Shown piece by piece: positions 7,974-15,400 of a stretch of DNA of 17,817 nt; the first letter of the stretch is position 1; the number at the start of each line of letters is the position of its first letter. A program made the translations under genes and the position numbers. The notes beneath the pieces are model-generated. The model searched no databases, was not told the DNA's origin, and saw nothing but the letters and a program-made list of their open reading frames with translations. Source of the stretch: CAZIVO01 sp964542765. Its GTDB lineage: Bacteria; Planctomycetota; UBA1135; UBA2386. Location: NCBI GenBank assembly GCA_964542765.1, contig CAZIVO010000074.1, positions 1 to 17,817 on the forward strand, in the 5' to 3' direction.

Positions 7974-10493
7974 TCAGTGCAGGTAGCGGAAATCGAGACA
8001 AGCGAAGAGCGCATGATACAGGCTGGCCCAGGCCGCCGGCTCATTTTCAGCGTCCGGCCCGAAAGAGCGAAGATGAGTCAGGAACAGCGCCCTCTCTGCG
8101 GCCAGTGGAGATCGACCGAGAACCTCGTGGTAAACCCGCTCCACCCGATCACCAAGACCAGAAGGCTCCTCCAGCAATCGCACTGCCGCATGCTCTGCAT
8201 TCTCCCTCACGTAGGGACTGTTCATGAGGAACAGGGCTTGGGTCGGAATCGTGCTCGCTGAACGAGCACCGATCACGATGTTGGGAGTGGCAGCGTCGAA
8301 AATCTCGAAGAACTCGAGAACGGCATTGCGGAAGGCCGGCACATAGACGCTGCGCCTGTGGCCGCTGTGGTCATAGGAAGTATCGTACTGGGCAAGTTTC
8401 TTGATCGTGGCTCCGCCACGGGCGAGATCGAGTTGTCCGCTGACCAAAAGCATCGCGTCACGCAGACATTCAGCTTCTAGCCGACGCCGATGCGCGTGGG
8501 AAAACAAGCGACCCTCCGGGTCCTTGGCGCGAGACCCCGGGCTCGGCGTAACACTCATTGCGTATGCGCGAGACAAGACCATTTCACGAACAAGAGTCTT
8601 GGTCGACCAACCCTGATCGATGAAGCGCGATGCCAACCAATCGAGAAGTTCGGGATGACTCGGCACAGCACCCGTCACTCCGAAGTTGTCCGGAGTGGCA
8701 ACGATGCCACGACCAAAGAGCCAGTGCCAAACGCGATTGACCCAGACACGAGCCGTCAGCGGATTGGTTTCACTCACGATCCACTCGGCAAGGGCGCGGC
8801 GGCCACTCTCATCATCCGAGATCTTTGGTGAACCAGAGCCTTCAGCCTGAACAGCACTCAGGAATCCTCTATTGACGACATCACCCAGGCTGCGCACCAC
8901 CCCTCGCACACGCACGTGTTCGTCACCAACCTCACTGGCGTCCACGACACACATCACGGTCGGGCGCTCGCCCGCCTGCTTCTTCAGTTCCGCCAGTTCC
9001 TTCTCCAACACCTTGACCCTCGCCTTTTGACCCTCCTTGGCCGTGGCGTCAACTTTGGGTTTCTGTTGTCCATCTTGCCTGAGCGAACTGGTCGCCGAGG
9101 CCCTCCCCGCGATGAGTTGGATCGAATCCGCGATCACATGGCCGTCCGTGCCATCGTTGGAGATTTCCACGAGCAATTGTCGGCCTCGCTTGAGCCTAAA
9201 TTCTCCAAGCGAAACGAAACTGCCATCGATGGGTGGTTTCTTGGTCTGGTCCACAGCGATCGCCGCTGTTCCATCCAGATGGTGAACCGTGACCGGGACG
9301 TTACTCGCACGGTTTCCTCCGTGCGTGTAGGACAGGCGAATTTCATAATGACCGGCGGCGGGAAGCGTCGCCGTGTACTGGATGCTGCAATCGCCCTTGG
9401 CCTTGTTCTCGTCATGGATATACCTCGCGCCCACATAGCCCGGAGCGAAGATGGACGGCTTCCACACACCCAAAGCCATTGCCTCATCATCATCGATGAG
9501 GATGCCGCGCAGGAACTCGGGGTTGATCGATGTCTGGTCGGTCTTGCCGCCACTCTTCCTGAGTTTCGCCCGGGCCGTTTTCAAGTCGCGTTGTCTCTCC
9601 GCCAACTTCGCGGCAAGCCCCTTCCAGTGGACCTCGTCCTTCTTCTTCAGTGGCAAATCTCGGCTCACCCACCTGGAAACATTGCCGGGAGTCAACGACT
9701 TGGTGCTGCCAAGGATGCCGGCTAATGCGTAGTAGTCCGTCGTCGGAACCGGATCGAACTTGTGGTCATGGCATCGTGCACAACCAAGCGTCATGCCCAG
9801 GAAGGCACGGCCGATCGTATCGATCTGTTCATCGATGACATCCATGCGCAACAGTTCCTTGTCCTGCTGTTCATAGTTGTTCGGGCCAAGAAGCAGGAAA
9901 CCCGTCGCGATCAGACGGGCGGCTCGATCCGATGATTCGCTATCCGGAAGAAGATCGCCGGCAAGTTGCTCCGAAGCAAAGACGTCGAAAGCCTTGTCCT
10001 CGTTGAATGAATCGATGACATAGTCCCGGTAGCGCCATGCGTCCTTGAACATCAAGCTGCGCCCGCCGCCGCTAGACTCCGCAAAACGGGCCACGTCTAG
10101 CCAATGCCGACCCCAGCGCTCCCCGAAATGCGGCGATGCGAGCAACTGGTCCACCTTTTTTTCGAATGCTTCCGCCGTGGGATCAGCAAGGAACCGTTCT
10201 ATATCCTCGGGTCGCGGTGGCAAACCCGTCAGATCGAAGAACACCCTGCGCAAAAGGGTAGAGGAGTGCGCCGGCTGCGCTGGGCGCAAGCCCTCAGCCT
10301 CCATCCGTGCGAGCAGAAATCGATCGATCACCGTGCGCGGCCAGGCCGCATCGCGGGTATGCGGTACTGCCTGGACCTCGCGGGCTTCAAACGCCCAATG
10401 CGAATGGCCGCCACCAGCGTCTTGCCCGCAAACAGATGCGGCGGCCGCAAGACCTATGATCCCGACCAAGACTCGCTGGGCTCCAAAGCGCAT
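7974..10493 (-). CDS. PSD1-type protein: DUF1549, golvesin-like domain and DUF1553
   Basis: From ATG10493 the product is 839 residues with a cleavable signal (about 1-22, ending SVCGQ). DUF1549 (PSCyt2) covers about 30-265, with 'RRVFFDLTGLPPRPEDIERF', 'HFGERWGRHWLDVARFAES' and a lone CARCH at 238-242. A golvesin-C-terminal-like beta domain follows at about 335-465 ('LPAAGHYEIRLSYTHGGNRA'), then a short coiled coil (about 485-510). DUF1553 (PSD1) spans about 550-820 ('NPLTARVWVNRVWHWLFGRG', 'AFRNAVLEFFEIFDAATPN'). No N-terminal PSCyt1 cytochrome domain is present. Biochemical function is unknown; planctomycetes carry many such genes next to DUF1501 genes, and a role in extracellular polymer handling has been suggested. 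In-frame ATGs at 10514 and 10562 are alternative starts. I prefer 10493 because the signal peptide begins there, though no clear ribosome-binding site supports any of them. Confidence 0.88.
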   Translation of the reverse strand: MRFGAQRVLVGIIGLAAAASVCGQDAGGGHSHWAFEAREVQAVPHTRDAAWPRTVIDRFLLARMEAEGLRPAQPAHSSTLLRRVFFDLTGLPPRPEDIERFLADPTAEAFEKKVDQLLASPHFGERWGRHWLDVARFAESSGGGRSLMFKDAWRYRDYVIDSFNEDKAFDVFASEQLAGDLLPDSESSDRAARLIATGFLLLGPNNYEQQDKELLRMDVIDEQIDTIGRAFLGMTLGCARCHDHKFDPVPTTDYYALAGILGSTKSLTPGNVSRWVSRDLPLKKKDEVHWKGLAAKLAERQRDLKTARAKLRKSGGKTDQTSINPEFLRGILIDDDEAMALGVWKPSIFAPGYVGARYIHDENKAKGDCSIQYTATLPAAGHYEIRLSYTHGGNRASNVPVTVHHLDGTAAIAVDQTKKPPIDGSFVSLGEFRLKRGRQLLVEISNDGTDGHVIADSIQLIAGRASATSSLRQDGQQKPKVDATAKEGQKARVKVLEKELAELKKQAGERPTVMCVVDASEVGDEHVRVRGVVRSLGDVVNRGFLSAVQAEGSGSPKISDDESGRRALAEWIVSETNPLTARVWVNRVWHWLFGRGIVATPDNFGVTGAVPSHPELLDWLASRFIDQGWSTKTLVREMVLSRAYAMSVTPSPGSRAKDPEGRLFSHAHRRRLEAECLRDAMLLVSGQLDLARGGATIKKLAQYDTSYDHSGHRRSVYVPAFRNAVLEFFEIFDAATPNIVIGARSASTIPTQALFLMNSPYVRENAEHAAVRLLEEPSGLGDRVERVYHEVLGRSPLAAERALFLTHLRSFGPDAENEPAAWASLYHALFACLDFRYLH

Positions 10494-10510
10494 GGGAGCT
10501 ATTGAACCCA

Positions 10511-10577
10511 ACATCGGATGGCTCGTCAGGCTCCAAACCGAATTGGTACCCCCCGGGTACATCGGATGGCCGGTCAG
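10511..10577. repeat. Direct repeat pair upstream of the PSD1 gene, possible operator sites
   Basis: Copies at 10511-10529 and 10559-10577 agree at 17 of 19 bases (acatcggatggc, two variable bases, gtcag), offset by 48 bases. Each contains CATCGGATG, an inverted repeat about one central base. Between them lies GTACCC-CCC-GGGTAC (10546-10560). The position upstream of the PSD1-DUF1501 unit suggests regulation. The 48-base offset equals 16 codons and both copies contain an in-frame ATG, so the pair could also be a relic of local duplication. Confidence 0.35.
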
Positions 10578-10610
10578 CCGCTAAAGGAGTGGTTTCGCCT
10601 CCTCCGGCTG
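10575..10610 (-). terminator. Two-part stem-loop after the synthase operon, possible terminator
   Basis: The outer stem is CAGCCG (10575-10580) with CGGCTG (10605-10610). The inner stem is AGGAG (10585-10589) with CTCCT (10599-10603), around a 9-base loop. It begins 13 bases past the stop of the last hydrolase gene on the - strand, in the longest untranslated stretch downstream of that operon. No T-run follows, so it is weak as an intrinsic terminator and could act as an mRNA 3'-end structure. Confidence 0.35.
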
Positions 10611-10622
10611 CCGTTCAGACGA

Positions 10623-11399
10623 TCACACAGGCCGCCCCACCCAGTTCACCACCAGGTCCTTCAACTCGGCTGTCGCCTCCCAGAGAATCGAATGCGTACA
10701 GCCAGGGAAGATGCGAACCTCGCACATCGGAACCCGTCGAAACCTCGGCTCACATTGTTCGCGAATATCCGAGTGTTCTCCGAAAAGGCAGAGTACGGGA
10801 CAAGAAATGGCAGCGAGGGCCTCGTCCGAGAAGGGCGCAGCGGCCTCGAGATCTGCAACCAGGGAAGTCCCGTAGATCAAATCCCGCGCCGTCAGCAAGA
10901 GCTTGTTGCGCTTGCGTTCGCTGTGACGACCCTTCCATGTGGCAAAGTTCTTCGCGATCAGATCGATTGCCTCATCGCCCTGAGCATGAAGCGTACTCTT
11001 CATCAAATCTCCCCAGCCTTCGGTGATCAGGTGCGGGTCCGCAAGGAGGAGACCGTCGGTCCGCTCGGGATGAGCAAACGCAAAGGCCAGTGCAAGTAAG
11101 CCTCCGTAGCTATTGCCTATCAAATCGACGGGGCCATCGATCCCCTGTGCATCGAGAATCCCCTCGAGATCTGCCACCATTTCATCAAGGCCGTAGCCAG
11201 AAGACGGCCGCTCGCTACGGCCATGCCCTCTCAGGTCGTACAGAACGACATCCGCTTTCTGGGCGGCAGAATTTGCGACCGAGAAATACCAACTCGAAAG
11301 GTTGTCCATGACGAGACCATGCAGGAACACGACCGTCCGCGGACCCGCGCCAAGCCGCTGGACATGGAACCGCAAACCATTCGCTTCAACCTCAGCCAC
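10623..11399 (-). CDS. Alpha/beta hydrolase (complete catalytic triad), last gene of synthase operon
   Basis: This 258-residue alpha/beta-fold hydrolase has the oxyanion-hole 'FLHG' (H27-G28), 'YDLRGHGRSE', the nucleophile elbow G-N-S-Y-G with Ser97, a probable acid Asp211 in 'GEHSDI', and His236 in 'GCTHSILW'. The triad is therefore complete and in canonical order, with a helical cap at about 120-185. It starts with GTG at 11399, 8 bases inside the previous gene; GGAGAG seven bases upstream supports that start. It is clearly paralogous to the neighbouring hydrolase (shared 'SWYF', 'DLRGHG', 'SLVADL', 'CPVLC'). In a synthase operon the likely job is thioesterase-like release or removal of misprimed acyl groups from the ACP, but esterase or lipase activity is equally consistent with the fold. 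Confidence 0.85.
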   Translation of the reverse strand: MAEVEANGLRFHVQRLGAGPRTVVFLHGLVMDNLSSWYFSVANSAAQKADVVLYDLRGHGRSERPSSGYGLDEMVADLEGILDAQGIDGPVDLIGNSYGGLLALAFAFAHPERTDGLLLADPHLITEGWGDLMKSTLHAQGDEAIDLIAKNFATWKGRHSERKRNKLLLTARDLIYGTSLVADLEAAAPFSDEALAAISCPVLCLFGEHSDIREQCEPRFRRVPMCEVRIFPGCTHSILWEATAELKDLVVNWVGRPV

Positions 11400-12147
11400 T
11401 CAGAAACTCTCCGATCTCCTCGCCGATCGTCGCACCGTGCTCGAGCGGGAGATAATGCCCACCATCCAGTTCGATCAATCGCGTATCCGGAATGATGCGT
11501 GTGAGGCGGTCACCGACTGATCGACAACTCGAGTTCTTTCCGTAGAAGCAAAGAACCGGGCATGCGATCTGGCGAAGTTCATCATCTGGAATGTCACCTT
11601 CGGCCTGCAAGTCAGCGACCAAGCTGCTCTCACCGAGCAGAAACTTCAGTGCTGAAATGATCTTGGCGGCGCGTCGGCTGCCAGCGCGCAACGCCCCCTG
11701 CATGCCATCGGGCATGGACTGCACTATCTTCTCCGGCCCGGACTGCACAAACTCCACCATCTCTTCGAGTTGCGAAGGCGGCAACGGCGCCTCGACGAGG
11801 ACCAGTCGACGGACACGATCAGGGTTCTCGAGAGCAAAACGTAACGCGACCAAGGCCCCGAAACTGTGCCCCACAAGGTCGAGAGTGTCGATCTGCAACT
11901 CGTCGAGCAACGCTGAAAGATCGCCCGCCATCGAAACAGTCGAGTAACCGTCACGGGCGCGCTCGCTCTTGCCATGACCACGCAAATCGAACATCACCAC
12001 CCGGCGATTTCTCGCCAATGAAGGTGCTACCGTGAAATACCACGAAGCCAGATTGTCGACGAGCAAACCATGCAGCATGACGACCGGCGAACCCTCGCCG
12101 ATCGACTGGACGTGGAAAGTCAGTCCGTTAGCTCTCAGGAAAGGCAA
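11392..12147 (-). CDS. Alpha/beta hydrolase paralogue with apparent loss of the usual acid residue
   Basis: The 251-residue product has 'MLHG' (H26-G27), 'FDLRGHGKSE', a classic nucleophile elbow G-H-S-F-G with Ser95, and a terminal His231 in 'GGHYLPLE'. At the position matching Asp211 of its neighbour, the sequence reads 'YGKNSSC', with Ser207 instead of Asp. The acid may come from another strand (as in some family members) or activity may be altered. The start is TTG at 12147, overlapping the ACP gene by 13 bases. The first in-frame ATG would remove the first beta strand, and aligning with the paralogue gives the same N-terminal length, so TTG is preferred. Probable role: acyl-chain release, transfer or editing with the adjacent ACP. 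Confidence 0.83.
   Translation of the reverse strand: MPFLRANGLTFHVQSIGEGSPVVMLHGLLVDNLASWYFTVAPSLARNRRVVMFDLRGHGKSERARDGYSTVSMAGDLSALLDELQIDTLDLVGHSFGALVALRFALENPDRVRRLVLVEAPLPPSQLEEMVEFVQSGPEKIVQSMPDGMQGALRAGSRRAAKIISALKFLLGESSLVADLQAEGDIPDDELRQIACPVLCFYGKNSSCRSVGDRLTRIIPDTRLIELDGGHYLPLEHGATIGEEIGEFLSG
11407..11412 (-). promoter_or_regulatory. Shine-Dalgarno site deciding the GTG start of the last hydrolase
   Basis: On the - strand, GGAGAG lies seven bases before the GTG at 11399. It is within the coding end of the preceding hydrolase gene and explains how a non-ATG start inside an overlap is used. Confidence 0.55.
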
Positions 12148-12413
12148 CTGTCGATGAACTCGGCAACATCGCCGACCTTCAGATGAATGATCTCGTCAAT
12201 CTCTTTCGCCGACAGCCAATCCACAAAATTCAGACCGGCGCCGTAGTGTTCCTGGAGTTCTTCGGCCAAGGCCACGAACTCTATACTCTCGAGTTCCAGA
12301 TCCTCACTGAATGAAGTCGCCGCCGTGATCACCTGATCTGGATCCCAATCCTCACCGATGACCTTCTCGATCATCGACGCCAAAACATCAACCGTTGTCT
12401 GGCCATTGCTCAT
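12135..12413 (-). CDS. Discrete acyl carrier protein
   Basis: From ATG12413 this is a 92-residue acidic helical protein with the carrier-protein pattern. The phosphopantetheine attachment site is Ser43 in 'DLELESIEF', where the usual D-S-L is replaced by E-S-I. Helix 2 follows ('VALAEELQEHYG'), then the C-terminal helices ('LSAKEIDEIIHLKVGDVAEF'). Attachment of phosphopantetheine to Ser43 would be done by the PPTase domain encoded immediately upstream. A GTG at 12437 would add eight residues (MRPSEVQS) and has AGGA ten bases before it; I prefer the ATG because its product starts like a typical ACP, but the choice is open. The gene lies about 50 bases after the synthase gene and overlaps the next hydrolase. 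It probably serves as a trans carrier or offloading platform. Confidence 0.88.
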   Translation of the reverse strand: MSNGQTTVDVLASMIEKVIGEDWDPDQVITAATSFSEDLELESIEFVALAEELQEHYGAGLNFVDWLSAKEIDEIIHLKVGDVAEFIDSCLS

Positions 12414-12462
12414 CGACTGCACTTCGCTCGGTCTCACACTGTGAAGATCCTGCTCAGGTTAC

Positions 12463-15400
12463 TCAAGGGGTCCACCCAATGACAAACTCGCCATCTTGAA
12501 TGGTATGCACCCACACCCCACCCACCAGTAGGCGCTCGCCATCTATACCGGTAATCCGACGACTATGGGAATGGCTGTCTGACTCCTTCCCGAGAGCCTT
12601 GTTGACAGCCTCCTTGGCAACCCAGAAACGGGTAGCCCACTCGGCGCGATTCTCCTCGGGCAAGAACTCTCGCTCTTCTGCCGTCAAATCTGCCTGTTCG
12701 GACTCACCGCCTCGACCTTCCGCTCGTTCGATATCTACACCGATATCGCGACCCTCGGAAACCAGAGCAATCGCCACATTATCCTTGTGAGCAATCGAAA
12801 TCCGGAGGTCCTCGCCTCCAGGAACCCGGACCACAGGACGGCCAGAAGAATCGTCCTCGATCTCTACCTCGATCGGATAGACATCACCGGCTCCCCTTCC
12901 CCAAAGGAAGAAGCGGACAGCATCCTTCGCGGCGATACGGCCATAAAGCCACCGCTTCTGCTCCGCGGACTCGAGCGCGGCATAGCTCGCAAACTGCTCC
13001 CTGTTCAAGAAGCGGCCCGCCATGTAGTCAACCATGTTCCGCTCATTGAAGTCGACGGAAGTGATTGCACAGTTGGGAATGATCGGATGCTCACGGGCAA
13101 GGCCTTTCCTCTCGGGGGTGAACATGACCGGCCATATGCGATCATCGGTTTGGAATCGATGATCGACCCATCCCTTGATACGAGCCCAGAGATGGCCGTC
13201 ATGGGACAACTCTATATCAGCAACCACTTGTCGTTTACCAAGGCTGCGAATCGACACCTGACACTCGAATCGCTGCCTCGAACCAGGATCAGGACCGAAG
13301 AAGCGGATCGATTCGATCATCACGGGCATCGCCATCCGATCCGTCTCGCAATTCAACATGATCCACAAGCCCATGAGTTGGCCTGCGTTGTCGAGTAAAG
13401 CTCCCCGCGCTGGCAAAGCTTCGATGACACCCCGGACGCTGCGATCGCCAACCCCTATCAGTTCCTCGATGCCCTGATAACGTGGCCCATGAAACATCCA
13501 GCGATCCTCATAGACTTGCGCCGCCGTCATCGGAATCTCTTCGTCCGCAGCGGGCGTGAAGTCTGCGGCAGGCGCATCTGGATATTCAGAAGCCAGCACC
13601 ACGGTGCCCTCGTTGAAATCGCCAATTCGAACATGCACACGATCTTCTCCGTCGGGACGCGCCTCGACGGAAATCTCCCTGTCCGTATCAGCGGCCATCC
13701 ATCGGTAGGCACGCACGTTCTCGATGCCTACCACTACGCGGCCGGCTGATGATTCGCGGGCAGCGTCCATCATCAAGGCCAGGCTCGCTGTCATCGGCAC
13801 TACCGGAAAACCATCGCGGGAGTCCGGCCAACCAGCGGGCTGACGGAAGAAACAATGATCCTCAAGCTCCGGCCAGGTATCGAGACTCAGACTGAAACTC
13901 GTCTGGCGGACCTCGGACACGAGGGGTTGCGGCGGCTCATGCCCGGTAGTCTCGCCTGCCTCGAAGGCGGCCAGGACCTCGCTCTGGCTGCTCTCGATCG
14001 CAGCAAGGTTCTCCATGACTGCCGCCATCACCGGACCCAGTTCCCCATCAGGAGGTACCACCACCCGGCTGCTCGGATCAATCGCCACAGATGTCTTGAG
14101 CCGGATCAAGGGCGCTCCCAGATTGAGCTGCATGGGTGGCTGGATTTCTGGCAAGGCCGACGGAAGCAGCAAGCGTTCATGCTGGAAAGACACACCCTCT
14201 ACCCACAAGGCCGCTGCCAAGCGCTGCAACTGCTCCATCCCCGTGCGCTGCGGAACATTCGCGCTGATCGCGAGGTGCTCCTTCCCCTTGAGGGTGTCAT
14301 CGGCAAATCCAACGAGGCTCCCCGTTCCAACTTGCACGAAAATCCGGGCACCTTCGTCCCACAAGTTCTGCGTCAATTCTCGAAAACGAACGGGCTGAAC
14401 AAGGTGTTCTGTGAACAGAGAGTGAACTGCGTCTTCCTCGCAAGGGTAGGGGGAACAAGTTGTCGCAGACCAGATCGGAATGCTCGCCGGCTGGATCGAA
14501 AGCCCCTCAATATCCTCACGTATGGGTTGCAAGAATTGCGCGAAGTGCGGCGAGTGGAATCCGGATTGGAATGAAAGCTTCTGCGACAAGACTCCGCTCT
14601 CCAGCAACTGAGCAACAGTCGCATCCACCTCGGCCTCCGGACCGCAGACAATCGACTGGTGAGGGCAGTTGTCGTGCGACACATGGACTTCTTCAAACTG
14701 GTCGATGATCGGTTTGATCCTCTCCGCACCAGCCCCGACTGCCGCAAACACAACCCCGGAAACCACCAACTGGCCTGGCTCAAGCCGTGAAAGGAGGTCG
14801 TCGACCGCGTCTCCTGATATCACCTTGGCCGCTATCATCGCACTCCACTCGCCGATGCTATGACCCGCGACGAAATCCGGATGAATCCCCACCTCACCCA
14901 AAACCTCACAGAGCAAACGATTCACGAGGATGATCCCGACACCTGTCCGCTCGAGTTCGCTGGCATCGCCGCTCTCGATAAAGGACCGGCCCGCCCAGTG
15001 GGCAACATCTTCGATGCGAGGCCGGAAGTCAGCATCCACTCCCGGGAACAGGAACGCGACGCGCCCCCCGTCGCTGGCGAGTCCGCGAGGGCTGAACCAG
15101 ATATACCCCTTGCGATCACGAAAGGGCTGACCGCGTTCGATGATCTTGACGGCTTTCTCTATCCGCTCGGGTGTCGGATCAAACACCGCCAGGCGGCAAA
15201 CTCCTTCCGCGTCATGGTCCCCGGAGCCGCGCAAGACATCCAGCAGGCCAGCTGTATCCGCCGCCGCCAGCATCAGCACCTTCTCAGGAGAAGGCGCTTT
15301 GACCACGGTAGATCGAGATTTCGATCCCAGATGCTCTTCGAGAACCACATGTGCGTTGATACCACCGAAGCCAAACGCATTGACCGCCGCACGACGGGGC

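Noticed and set aside
8916..9725. A 269-codon + strand frame opposite the PSD1 gene.
   Set aside because: It lies entirely over the golvesin-like and coiled-coil part of a well-supported gene and shows no motif.
9768..9782. CARCH motif in the PSD1 protein as a haem-binding cytochrome c site.
   Set aside because: A single CxxCH is a family feature inside DUF1549 and no distal ligand domain is apparent; haem binding cannot be claimed from it alone.
10546..10560. GTACCC-CCC-GGGTAC as a terminator.
   Set aside because: The stem is only 6 bp with a 3-base loop, has no T-run on either strand, and lies between the direct repeats, where a regulatory or chance origin is as likely.
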